Shown: positions 1 through 7,237, counted from the stretch's first letter. The stretch is 64,000 bases of DNA from an uncultured Lysobacteraceae bacterium (GCA_902825775.1 CADECF010000008.1:1-64000), one strand, 5' to 3'. The notes: a model not told the origin generated them from the sequence alone. A program made the numbers and translations.

Positions 1-835
1 CGCGGTGGCGCTGTACCAGCACACCGATGCGCTGGGCAGCCCGGTGGCGGTGACCGATGCGGCGCGGACCATCGTCGAGAAGAGCCAGTACGAGCCCTAC
101 GGCGGCCTGCTGAACCGGCCGCTGGAAGATGGGCCGGGCTATACCGGGCACGTCAGCGATGCGGTCACGGGCTTAAGCTACATGCAGCAGCGGTATTACG
201 ATCCCAAGATCGGCGGAGGGCGGTTCTTGTCGGTGGATCCGGTGACCGCAACGAGTGTCGGCGGGAACTTCAATCGATATTGGTATGCGAATAACAACCC
301 TTACAAGTTTAAAGACCCTGACGGCAGGTTGCCATGCGGTGAAATCTTGCCCTGCCCAAAGCCGCAGGATCCAAAATTGGCACATGCCGACAAAATCGTC
401 GCTAACGATGCGAAGATGCTAGTCGGTGGCGTCGCCGCAACTTGGGTTGCTGGTGCTGGCGCAGCTGTGGCGGTAACCACTGGTGCGGTCGCCGCTACTT
501 CTGCGGCTGTCGGAAAAGCAGCGACTGCAGCCGAAGCCGCATATGCGACTGGTGGGGTAGCGGTTTATGCGAAAGGCCGTGAGGCAGTTCAAGTTGTTGC
601 CGCTGCAACGACACAAGTAGCCACTGCGGTGGCCGCAAAAGCAGGTGAGCTGAAAGTGGCTGCGATGACGAGTCCAGCTGCAATTGGTGCCATGAAGCAC
701 ATGGATAAAATTGTGGATGCTATTGATGGCCTTTTTAACCCCGGCCCACCGCCGATGAGTCCAGCCGGAATTATTGCTGGCGTAGCAGCCAGCCCGGAAT
801 CGGTAATCAAGATGGATGAAAGCGATGATCCGTAG
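1..835 (+). CDS. Rhs C-terminal tip with Ala-rich hydrophobic toxin tail (5' partial)
   Basis: The reading frame is open from the first base, so the Rhs protein begins upstream of the window. About 100 codons of Rhs core are visible (LYQHTDALGSPVAVTDA, GLSYMQQRYYDP), ending at NNNPYKFKDPDGR, the junction where Rhs shells are normally cut and the toxin begins. The tail of about 165 residues after DPDG is very rich in Ala, Val and Gly, with long hydrophobic stretches near residues 140–215. No nuclease or protease motif is seen, so a membrane-acting effector is possible but unproven. Bases 1–150 are identical to 1365–1514 in the next cassette. The stop overlaps the next small membrane gene by 20 bases, the usual toxin–immunity layout. 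Confidence 0.85.
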   Translation, partial: AVALYQHTDALGSPVAVTDAARTIVEKSQYEPYGGLLNRPLEDGPGYTGHVSDAVTGLSYMQQRYYDPKIGGGRFLSVDPVTATSVGGNFNRYWYANNNPYKFKDPDGRLPCGEILPCPKPQDPKLAHADKIVANDAKMLVGGVAATWVAGAGAAVAVTTGAVAATSAAVGKAATAAEAAYATGGVAVYAKGREAVQVVAAATTQVATAVAAKAGELKVAAMTSPAAIGAMKHMDKIVDAIDGLFNPGPPPMSPAGIIAGVAASPESVIKMDESDDP

Positions 836-1049
836 CACTGGCGCCGGCATTAAGCGAGTATTGCGAGTGCTGTATATGCTCGCAGGATTGGGTCTGGCTT
901 TATATGGTGTTGTTATTTTATTTTCCCTTGATCAGTTGATCATTGGAAAATTCTCATCCGGCGGCAGGGATACATCTACTGCGATTCTTTTAACGGTGAT
1001 TGGAGCTGCTATCTTCCTTTATGGGTTATGGGCTGATGATGGCAAGTAG
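816..1049 (+). CDS. Small two-helix membrane protein, candidate immunity protein
   Basis: A 77-residue protein whose ATG lies inside the end of the Rhs tail; a second ATG is at 825. It has two predicted membrane segments, roughly residues 17–37 (LYMLAGLGLALYGVVILFSL) and 53–72, joined by a short polar loop. No family is recognised. Its overlap with an Rhs tail is the basis for calling it a candidate immunity protein, and a membrane protein would suit a hydrophobic, membrane-acting toxin. It is less GC-rich than the Rhs core upstream, as expected of a horizontally moving toxin/immunity tail. Confidence 0.6.
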   Translation: MKAMIRSTGAGIKRVLRVLYMLAGLGLALYGVVILFSLDQLIIGKFSSGGRDTSTAILLTVIGAAIFLYGLWADDGK

Positions 1050-1055
1050 GAGCCG

Positions 1056-1262
1056 ATGATGAGGTCTATCTTGAAATATTTTGTTCCAATTATGATTATT
1101 CTTGGCGGGGTAAGTGTGTTAAGCAGTGACCCAAATAAGCCTTATTCGTCCACAATTCCGATTGTCTTCGGTCAACAGCAAACACTGGTCGGAAGCGTGC
1201 TTATCATTATCGGGCTACTGGCTGGAGCATCTGTTTTTAGCTATACGCGCAAGAAATCATAG
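1056..1262 (+). CDS. Second small membrane protein of the first Rhs cassette
   Basis: A 68-residue protein starting 6 bases after the preceding gene, with a purine-rich GGAG stretch just upstream of ATGATG. It has two hydrophobic segments, about residues 7–24 and 43–62, and a basic C-terminus (SYTRKKS). It resembles the preceding 77-residue protein only in size and topology; no family is recognised. It may be a second immunity or accessory protein. Its stop codon lies directly against the next, headless Rhs fragment, so the cassette ends here. Confidence 0.5.
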   Translation: MMRSILKYFVPIMIILGGVSVLSSDPNKPYSSTIPIVFGQQQTLVGSVLIIIGLLAGASVFSYTRKKS

Positions 1263-1263
1263 G

Positions 1264-2175
1264 GTTTCGGTCTACGCCCAGGACCTGCGCCAGGCCAAAC
1301 AGTACAACTACTTCTACCTGGGCGGTAGTTTGGTGGCGATCCGCGAGCAGCCCACCGGCGGCACCGCGGTGGCGCTGTACCAGCACACCGATGCGCTGGG
1401 CAGCCCGGTGGCGGTGACCGATGCGGCGCGGACCATCGTCGAGAAGAGCCAGTACGAGCCCTACGGCGGCCTGCTGAACCGGCCGCTGGAAGATGGGCCG
1501 GGCTATACCGGGCATGTCAGCGATGCGGCTACCGGCTTAAGCTACATGCAGCAGCGGTATTACGATCCTAAGATCGGGGGTGGGCGGTTCCTGAGCGTTG
1601 ATCCGGTGACCGCGACCAGTGTCGGCGGGAACTTCAACCGGTATTGGTATGCAAATAACAATCCATACAAATACACCGATCCCGATGGCCGAGAGGTTGC
1701 CTGCAATGGAAAGACCTGCACTATTCAATGCGATCTTGTCAGGAACTGTGCTGGGGATTTCGCCAAATATGGAGCAATAAGGACTCTCAATGACTTCTTG
1801 ACGATTCAGTCTCTGCTCCTACGCCCATTCGTTCAGGCTAACGAATCGGCCGAGTCAGGCGATGCAGATCCTAATGGGCCCACTACCAAAGAAACGAAAA
1901 CCCGAGGATCGAAAGGCGCTGATGGTGGCGAATCCGCAATTACGAAAGAAACGGACGCGACTGGAAGGACGATATCCACAACGCACACAGTTACCACTGA
2001 CGGCGAAGTAGTGCACCAGCATCAAGATCACATTGGAGAAGCAGGCAGTAAACGTAGATTCAGTGATGAATCTACGGGGACAACGACTGTTGGTGAGGGT
2101 GATCAGGCCCCACCTGTTGAAGACAGAGATCCCAATTTTCCGCCCGAACCAGTCAAAGAACCGAGTAGATACTAA
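1264..2175 (+). CDS. Headless Rhs tip with unrecognised toxin tail
   Basis: Rhs core sequence begins abruptly at about base 1264 (VSVYAQDLRQAKQYNYFYL), directly after the previous cassette, with no ATG at the junction. Upstream in-frame codons lie inside the preceding gene in another frame, and a TTG/GTG pair in SLVAIREQ is the only nearby alternative start. The fragment holds one Rhs core end and the KYTDPDGREVAC junction. The first part of the tail is shared with the EndoU cassette further on, and then it diverges. The remaining roughly 120 residues are hydrophilic, with Thr/Glu-rich linkers and a conserved-looking VVHQHQDHIGEAGSKRRF segment. No known toxin family was assigned. The TAATG overlap with the next gene indicates a toxin–immunity pair. 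It may be silent, or serve as a donor for recombination into a full-length rhs gene. Confidence 0.75.
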   Translation, partial: VSVYAQDLRQAKQYNYFYLGGSLVAIREQPTGGTAVALYQHTDALGSPVAVTDAARTIVEKSQYEPYGGLLNRPLEDGPGYTGHVSDAATGLSYMQQRYYDPKIGGGRFLSVDPVTATSVGGNFNRYWYANNNPYKYTDPDGREVACNGKTCTIQCDLVRNCAGDFAKYGAIRTLNDFLTIQSLLLRPFVQANESAESGDADPNGPTTKETKTRGSKGADGGESAITKETDATGRTISTTHTVTTDGEVVHQHQDHIGEAGSKRRFSDESTGTTTVGEGDQAPPVEDRDPNFPPEPVKEPSRY

Positions 2176-2654
2176 TGGACGCAGCGACAGCTGAATATTT
2201 TTGGAACGTACTACTTACTAACCTCATCTACCCAACGAAAGTTGATCTTGATGATCAACTATCACGGATGTTCTCAGAAAGCATTGATCTGCCACGAGGA
2301 ATCGATGAGAAGTTGAATCTTTATTTTATTACGCGTGACAATAAGCATCTCGTAGAAGCTGCAATTGAAGCAGCTGGTTCGTTTCGCTTGGTTCGTGAGA
2401 AACCAGAGAATCATCTAATCTTGGTTGCATTTCTGCTAAACAAAAATTTTATATCCGCAACGGAAGCCTGCGCGCTTAGCCAGATCGATTCATCACATTT
2501 CCCATTAATGAGCGAGGATGCGATAGATCTTGTCAGATTGGCAGAGACAGTGGCGGAAGAGCAACGGATGGGATTCAAGAATGCAGGCTCAGATAATTTT
2601 CTTGAATCAAATTTGCTGGAGTTCTCTCGATTAAAAGGGATTTCTTTCGCATAA
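2175..2654 (+). CDS. Candidate immunity protein of second Rhs cassette
   Basis: A 159-residue soluble, acidic protein whose ATG overlaps the last base of the preceding Rhs stop codon. No signal peptide or membrane segment is seen. The composition suggests an all-helical protein (YFWNVLLTNLIYPTKVDLDD, HLVEAAIEAAGSFRLV). No family was recognised, and the immunity role rests on position alone. It is clearly more AT-rich than the Rhs cores on both sides. The gene ends about a base before Rhs homology of the next cassette resumes. Confidence 0.65.
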   Translation: MDAATAEYFWNVLLTNLIYPTKVDLDDQLSRMFSESIDLPRGIDEKLNLYFITRDNKHLVEAAIEAAGSFRLVREKPENHLILVAFLLNKNFISATEACALSQIDSSHFPLMSEDAIDLVRLAETVAEEQRMGFKNAGSDNFLESNLLEFSRLKGISFA

Positions 2655-2655
2655 A

Positions 2656-4242
2656 ACGGGGTCACAAACCGTTTCCACCGGTGCGACCTATCACCCCAAC
2701 GGGGCGATCAAGCAGTTCACCTACGGCAACCTGATCGTGCACAACATGGTCCAGAACGCACGCGGCCTGCCCGAGACCAGCCGCGATACCTACGGCCCGG
2801 CCAAACTGGACGATGCCTACGACTACGACCAGAACGGCAACGTGGCGGCCATTACCGATGCGCTAACGGGCAACCGCGGCAACCGCGACATGACCTACGA
2901 CGGCCTGGACCGGCTCAAGACCGCGGTCTCGCCGATGTTCGGCAACGCGGCCTACACCTACGATGCGCTGGACAACCTGACCCGGGTCACCATCGGCGGC
3001 ATCGCGGCGCGCGATCACTACTATTGCTACGACGGGTTCAACCAGCTGACCAATATCAAGACCGGCAGCTGCGCCGGCACCAGCGTGATCGGCCTGGGCT
3101 ACGACGTGCAGGGCAATCTCAACAACAAGAACGGCCAGGTTTACGTCTTCGACTTCGGTAACCGGCTGCGGGGCGTGAATGGCATAGCGTCTTACGTCTA
3201 CGACGGCCATGGGCTGCGCGTGCGCGACTACACCACGGCCAGCAAGTACAGCTTCTACAGCCAAGCCGGTCAGCTGGTGTACGCCAACGACCTGCGCACG
3301 GCCAAGCAGTCCAACTACTTCTACCTGGGCGGCAGCCTAGTGGCGATCCGCGAGCAGCCCACCGGCGGCACCGCGGTGGCGTTGTATCAGCACACCGATG
3401 CGCTGGGCAGCCCGGTGGCGGTGACCAATGCGGCGCGGACCATCGTCGAGGAGAGCGAGTACGAGCCCTACGGCGGTCTGCTGAACCGGCCGCTGGAAGA
3501 CGGGCCGGGCTATACCGGGCACGTCAGCGATGCGGCCACGGGCTTAAGCTACATGCAGCAGCGCTACTATGATCCGGTGATCGGTAGGTTCCTGAGCCGG
3601 GATCCGGTCACGGCTAATCCGAACACCGGCGCCAACTTCAATGCTTACTGGTACGCCAATAACAACCCCTACCGTTTCGTCGACCCCGATGGGCGCCGTT
3701 CCACAGTTAAAGACGACAAGATCAATATCGATGTGGAAGATAAATCGCTTCCCACGATCACCATTCCTAATACCGTTGGTGCTAAGGGCATCAGTCCTGC
3801 AGATAAGAACGATCACGCTTACGATGTAAGAACTAGTAGCTCGTTGACCCCGGCGCAGGCGGCGGAAGGATTCAAGAACAACCCGACGCCTGGCAATGAC
3901 TCGCCTGCAAGTCCGATGGGCACGTTAAATAACGTTGGCAATATCCCGACTGCAGGCGATACCAATATGGTGAGATCGTTTACTGTCGCCTCTCCTGATC
4001 CCGCCAAATACACGGATATAACCGTCAACTACACTGTTGCCGGCCAACACGGTCTGCACGAGGGTTTTGTAGTTCGATATGGCGAAATTGGCGCTAGCGG
4101 TGTCACGCTCAGGAGCTATGGGGAAGGCAGCAACTCGCGTCAGAGTATGAACTATCGAGATCTGCCGCTAATTGGCTGGGGCGCGAAGGTTGACGCCGTC
4201 TGGCAGCAAAACCACCAAGAAATAATCAACGGTTCGAGGTAA
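2656..4242 (+). CDS. Headless Rhs/YD-repeat protein with unrecognised toxin tail
   Basis: This is the longest Rhs piece in the window, about 528 codons. Homology to Rhs/YD-repeat protein begins right after the previous immunity gene (STGATYHPNGAIKQFTYGN) at about 2656, whereas the first usable start codon in frame is the GTG at 2737. Several YD-type repeats follow (TYDGLDRL, TYDALDNL, GYDVQGNLNNKNGQ), then the core end and RFVDPDGR near residue 350 of the fragment. The tail of about 180 residues contains DHAYDVRTSSSLTP, a VASPDP…VNYTVAGQHGLHEGF segment and a Trp-containing end (GWGAKVDAVWQQN). No known toxin fold was assigned. The stop overlaps the ATG of the next gene (TAATG). Confidence 0.8.
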   Translation, partial: TGSQTVSTGATYHPNGAIKQFTYGNLIVHNMVQNARGLPETSRDTYGPAKLDDAYDYDQNGNVAAITDALTGNRGNRDMTYDGLDRLKTAVSPMFGNAAYTYDALDNLTRVTIGGIAARDHYYCYDGFNQLTNIKTGSCAGTSVIGLGYDVQGNLNNKNGQVYVFDFGNRLRGVNGIASYVYDGHGLRVRDYTTASKYSFYSQAGQLVYANDLRTAKQSNYFYLGGSLVAIREQPTGGTAVALYQHTDALGSPVAVTNAARTIVEESEYEPYGGLLNRPLEDGPGYTGHVSDAATGLSYMQQRYYDPVIGRFLSRDPVTANPNTGANFNAYWYANNNPYRFVDPDGRRSTVKDDKINIDVEDKSLPTITIPNTVGAKGISPADKNDHAYDVRTSSSLTPAQAAEGFKNNPTPGNDSPASPMGTLNNVGNIPTAGDTNMVRSFTVASPDPAKYTDITVNYTVAGQHGLHEGFVVRYGEIGASGVTLRSYGEGSNSRQSMNYRDLPLIGWGAKVDAVWQQNHQEIINGSR

Positions 4243-4616
4243 TGCCGACCATGAAACCAAGAACTTCGCTGCTACTGTTCTTTGTCATCGCTATTCTTGG
4301 CCTGGCATTGCACTTCTTCCTTTTTGAGATGCGTTACATGTGGTACGTAAGCCAAGAGGACTTCAGGCTTTTGAGAGGTGGTTATATTGCTTCAGTGGTT
4401 GTGATTGCGGCCTTGTGGGCTTTTTATCCTTCGAGAATTCTTGTCGCCATAACTGGTCTGTTGGCCTTGTTCTTCCCGCATCTGTATTACGCGCAAGATG
4501 CGCGCCCGTTGTTGGGGCGAGAAATTGACTTGCCATCGATAATCTTCGCCTTATTGGGCGTGGCTTTGCTTGTGGCTGCGACCGAGCTTAGGCGCAGGAG
4601 CAAAGCGCAGAGTTAA
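4242..4616 (+). CDS. Membrane protein, candidate immunity protein of third Rhs cassette
   Basis: A 124-residue protein starting in the TAATG overlap with the Rhs stop; an internal ATG at 4251 is an alternative start. Four hydrophobic segments are visible, around residues 9–28, 46–64, 67–83 and 98–114, with a basic C-terminus (ELRRRSKAQS). The topology suggests an inner-membrane immunity protein, which would fit a toxin that acts from the periplasm or on the membrane. No named family was recognised. A hairpin terminator follows directly, so this is the last gene of the cassette. Confidence 0.65.
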   Translation: MPTMKPRTSLLLFFVIAILGLALHFFLFEMRYMWYVSQEDFRLLRGGYIASVVVIAALWAFYPSRILVAITGLLALFFPHLYYAQDARPLLGREIDLPSIIFALLGVALLVAATELRRRSKAQS

Positions 4617-4621
4617 TGCAA

Positions 4622-4645
4622 CAAGGCCCGCGCAAGCGGGCTTTG
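4622..4645 (+). terminator. Intrinsic terminator after third Rhs cassette
   Basis: A GC-rich stem, GCCCGC-GCAA-GCGGGC, flanked by CAAG and CTTTG and followed by TTTGTCGTTG, lies 5 bases after the stop codon of the small membrane protein. The geometry is that of a Rho-independent terminator with a GNRA loop. Confidence 0.7.
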
Positions 4646-4671
4646 TCGTTGTTGGGTCTTGCTCGCTTCTA

Positions 4672-4722
4672 AAAACAGGGGTCAGAGTACGTTTTTTAAA
4701 AACGTACTCTGACCCCTGTTTT
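4672..4722. repeat. Perfect hairpin of the GGGGTCAGAGTA type
   Basis: Two 25-base arms are perfect inverted copies: AAAACAGGGGTCAGAGTACG plus a T-run on the left, and its complement on the right, with a one-base centre. The element separates the third Rhs cassette from the DUF416-like gene. Similar long hairpins containing GGGGTCAGAGTA are widespread in proteobacterial genomes and, from memory, are linked to REP-associated Y1 transposases; none is encoded here. Related elements lie at 6991–7041 and 7238–7284. Confidence 0.85.
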
Positions 4723-4745
4723 ACCTATCATTGACAAATAAGGCC

Positions 4746-5345
4746 ATGGAACAGTTCAACGAGACATCGCTGCTGCTAAAGCTAGAAGGCATGCCCGCTT
4801 GGAAACGGGTTGCCTTCATGGCTTATTGCTGTGAAAGGATGCTGCCTAATTACGCCACCTTCAAAGTCCAGTCCGGATACGGAAATAACGCGGTTCTAAG
4901 GGCGGCACTCGACGTGATCTGGGAATGGATCGAAAACGAACAAAACAATGAAGACATGGTTGCCCTCGCAAGAGCGTGCGAACAGCAAGCGCCGGACACT
5001 GCCGAGTTCAGTTCGTCCTATACATCGGCAGCCCTAGATGCGGCCACTGCAATAGCGACAACAGCTGAAGCCGTGTCAGATACGGCAGCAAGTAAGGTTA
5101 TTGGGGTCGCATCGCTGGCTAGAGACACCATCGACCTCTTCATTCAAGAGATCGATGGTCTAGACCCCAATGATCCGCGCCTAGATGAAAAAATACGGCG
5201 CAGCGATCTAATGCAGGCGGAGCTACGCACGCAGAGGCAAAGCCTGGAAAGACTGCAAGGCTTACCGAATGACGATAAAAAGCTGCGCGCTCACTTACGC
5301 GAACAGTGGGCAAATCTAGAGACAGGCAGCTTGCCGGTCGGTTGA
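4746..5345 (+). CDS. DUF416/YjaG-family protein
   Basis: A 199-residue soluble protein that matches the YjaG/DUF416 pattern: an N-terminal leucine-rich segment, then KRVAFMAYCCERMLPNY, a GYGN region and ALDVIWEWIE. E. coli YjaG shows the same order (VTFMACLCERMYPNY … LDLIWE). The function of the family is unknown. The ATG at 4746 is chosen over a TTG at 4731, which lies right against the hairpin element. The gene sits alone between a hairpin and a headless EndoU Rhs fragment. A leftover immunity gene whose toxin has been lost is one explanation; an ordinary cargo gene is another. Confidence 0.7.
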   Translation: MEQFNETSLLLKLEGMPAWKRVAFMAYCCERMLPNYATFKVQSGYGNNAVLRAALDVIWEWIENEQNNEDMVALARACEQQAPDTAEFSSSYTSAALDAATAIATTAEAVSDTAASKVIGVASLARDTIDLFIQEIDGLDPNDPRLDEKIRRSDLMQAELRTQRQSLERLQGLPNDDKKLRAHLREQWANLETGSLPVG

Positions 5346-5370
5346 CTATCGCTGAGCCAGCAACGAATCC

Positions 5371-5404
5371 GGAGAAACGGTTCCAGCGGAGAAACGGTTC
5401 CAGA
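5371..5404 (+). repeat. Tandem 17-bp direct repeat at Rhs junction
   Basis: Two back-to-back copies of GGAGAAACGGTTCCAG plus one variable base (C, then A). They occupy the exact junction between the DUF416-like gene and the start of Rhs homology in the EndoU cassette. A partial relative (AAACCGTTTCC) occurs at the 2.66 kb cassette junction. Confidence 0.8.
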
Positions 5405-6631
5405 GACACTTATTCCAACGGCAGCAACCGCTACTACTGCTACGTCGCGCGCAACCTGCTGACCAACCTCAAGGGCGGCCCTTGCGCCAGTGGCGCCACG
5501 GTGATTGGTTTGGGCTACGACGATCGCGGCAACGTCAGCAACAAGAACGGCCAGCTGTACGATTTCGACTTCGGCAACCGGTTGCGCGAGGCAACGGGCA
5601 AGGAGACTTACCGCTACGACGGCCTGGGCCGGCGGGTGCAGACCACCGGCGCCGACCAGCGCCGGCGCCTGTGGCAGTACAGCCAGGGCGGCCAGTTGAT
5701 GTTCGGCTTGACCGAGACCACGACCCAGACCACCCATCAATACATCTACCTGGCCGGCAGCCTGATCGCGGTGGTGGACCGCAACTGGGTCACCCAGGCG
5801 ATCAACAGCATCAAGTTCCAGCACACCGACGCGCTGGGCACGCCGGTGGCCGAGACCGACACTGCCGGCACCGTGGTGCAGCGCAGCGAGTACGACCCGT
5901 ACGGAAGACTCAACAACCGGCCGCTGACCGATGGGCCGGGGTATACCGGGCATTATCAGGATGCTGCGACCGGGCTGACGTATATGCAGCAGCGGTATTA
6001 CGATCCTAAGATCGGGGGTGGGCGGTTCCTGAGCGTTGATCCGGTGACCGCGACCAGTGTCGGCGGGAACTTCAACCGGTATTGGTATGCAAATAACAAT
6101 CCATACAAATACACCGATCCCGATGGCCGAGAGGTTGCCTGCAATGGAAAGACCTGCACTATTCAATGCGATTTTGGTAAGAACTGTGCTGGGGATTTCG
6201 CCAAATACGGAGCGATAAGGGTTCTCAACGACTTCTTGACTGTCTCTTCAATGATCGTTCGTCCATTCATTCAGACGAATGAGTCTTCGGAGGACGACGC
6301 AGGGACAAAACCAAGCATTCTTGACGATAAAGCACGCGACCACATTCTGGATGGTGACGAGAACGGTGGTGGTGGTCATCGCGCCGGAACAGGGACGCCG
6401 GGCAAAAGCGAGTTTCCAGGGGAGTGGTCAGATGACAAAATCGAAGGAGAAATTTCCGACGTCGCCACTGACCCGGAGACTAAGTGGTCAGACCCAGACT
6501 CCCGAGGTTACGTTGTGGGGAGCGGGACTCGTGACGGAGTTGACATAAAAGTTGTATACGACACCGAGAAAGGTCGTGTCGTTACCGGATACCCAACGAA
6601 CACTGATAGGAATCCGAAGGATGAACAATAA
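5396..6631 (+). CDS. Headless Rhs tip carrying a bacterial EndoU RNase toxin domain
   Basis: Rhs homology starts at about 5396 (GSRDTYSNGSNRYYCYVARN) without a clear start codon of its own. YD repeats and the core lead to KYTDPDGREVAC, and a linker then passes into a C-terminal EndoU domain. Diagnostic EndoU features are DHILDGDENGGGGHRAGTG (two conserved His), PGKSEFPGEWSDDKI with the conserved Lys, ISDVATDP, DGVDIKVVYD and the terminal VVTGYPTN. In the family these residues form a metal-independent RNase that cuts tRNA or other RNA inside rival cells. Bases 5984–6172 are identical to 1546–1734 of an earlier cassette, so tails have been exchanged at this junction. The cognate immunity gene overlaps the last 11 bases. 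Confidence 0.85.
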   Translation, partial: GSRDTYSNGSNRYYCYVARNLLTNLKGGPCASGATVIGLGYDDRGNVSNKNGQLYDFDFGNRLREATGKETYRYDGLGRRVQTTGADQRRRLWQYSQGGQLMFGLTETTTQTTHQYIYLAGSLIAVVDRNWVTQAINSIKFQHTDALGTPVAETDTAGTVVQRSEYDPYGRLNNRPLTDGPGYTGHYQDAATGLTYMQQRYYDPKIGGGRFLSVDPVTATSVGGNFNRYWYANNNPYKYTDPDGREVACNGKTCTIQCDFGKNCAGDFAKYGAIRVLNDFLTVSSMIVRPFIQTNESSEDDAGTKPSILDDKARDHILDGDENGGGGHRAGTGTPGKSEFPGEWSDDKIEGEISDVATDPETKWSDPDSRGYVVGSGTRDGVDIKVVYDTEKGRVVTGYPTNTDRNPKDEQ

Positions 6632-6929
6632 GCTAGTCCGCCAAAATTTATCTGTTGTGCATCAAGAGCTTTGTAAGCAAGCAGCCGCTGCAACCAACAT
6701 GCCACCGGATCAGATGGCGTTTGATATGCAGATGGATCAAATCCGGGAGTGGATCGACGATGTTGGCGAGTATGGTATCGCGTACGAATCCTTGGTGTCG
6801 TTATTGGAACGGCACCCATTCCAATTATCCGGAAACGCAGCTATTAAGCTCTTAGAGGTAGGACTGCTCCTCGGCTACAAGACGGAAAAGACACCGGATC
6901 GTCCATTTGATCGACGTCAGTCGAGCTAA
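6621..6929 (+). CDS. MafI-type immunity protein for the EndoU toxin
   Basis: A 102-residue soluble protein starting at the ATG at 6621, inside the end of the EndoU rhs frame. A longer open frame extends upstream but only overlaps the toxin. The central REWIDDVGEYGIAYESLVSL stretch matches MafI-family immunity proteins, which protect Neisseria and other bacteria from MafB/CDI toxins that often carry EndoU domains. Pairing an EndoU tail with a MafI-like protein therefore follows known biology. The C-terminus (DRPFDRRQSS) is polar. It would bind and block the nuclease in the cytoplasm. Confidence 0.8.
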   Translation: MNNKLVRQNLSVVHQELCKQAAAATNMPPDQMAFDMQMDQIREWIDDVGEYGIAYESLVSLLERHPFQLSGNAAIKLLEVGLLLGYKTEKTPDRPFDRRQSS

Positions 6930-6941
6930 AAGGTCGCGACT

Positions 6942-6985
6942 AAAAGGGGACGAATGTAATTATGCGATTAAAGCGAATAATGTTC
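6942..6985. repeat. Degenerate GGGGACGAATGTAATTA-type hairpin
   Basis: An imperfect copy of the adjacent hairpin: AAAAGGGGACGAATGTAATT, a loop with GATTAAAGCG, then AATAATGTTCT. It lies immediately before the perfect copy at 6991–7041, so the element seems to have inserted twice or to have partly duplicated. Confidence 0.6.
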
Positions 6986-6990
6986 TGTTG

Positions 6991-7041
6991 AAGGGGACGG
7001 AGTAATTATTCGTTTGAAGCGAATAATTACTCCGTCCCCTT
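6991..7041. repeat. Perfect hairpin of the GGGGACGGAGTAATTATTCG type
   Basis: Two perfect 22-base inverted arms (left arm begins AAGGGGACGGAGTAATTATT) surround the 7-base loop TTTGAAG. It lies between the MafI-like gene and a 132-base Rhs remnant, in the same position relative to Rhs tips as the hairpins at 4672 and 7238. Confidence 0.85.
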
Positions 7042-7049
7042 TATTCGGG

Positions 7050-7181
7050 CAGCTGGTGTACACCCAGGATCTGCGTCAGGCCAAGCAGTCCAACTACTTC
7101 TACCTGGGCAGCAGCCTGGTGGCGATCCGGGAAGTCCCCAACGGCCAGGCGGCAGTCACGCTCTACCAGCACACCACCTAG
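7050..7181 (+). pseudogene. Rhs core remnant
   Basis: Forty-three codons of Rhs core (QLVYTQDLRQAKQSNYFYL … VTLYQHT) begin directly after the hairpin and stop at TAG, just before the point where the conserved DALGSPVAVTD would follow. There is no start codon, DPDG junction or toxin tail. It is the decayed end of the Rhs array. It differs from the other copies at several codons (SSLVAIREVPNGQAA), so it comes from a different cassette. Confidence 0.8.
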
Positions 7182-7237
7182 CTTTTGACTGCATCAGCTA
7201 CATTCCGCCAGTTAATCGCAAAGCCCGCCGCAAAGCT

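Noticed and set aside
1126-1263. N-terminal extension of the second Rhs fragment read through the preceding membrane gene
   Set aside because: The frame is open by chance; the peptide shows no Rhs similarity and the DNA is fully used by the 1056–1262 gene in another frame.
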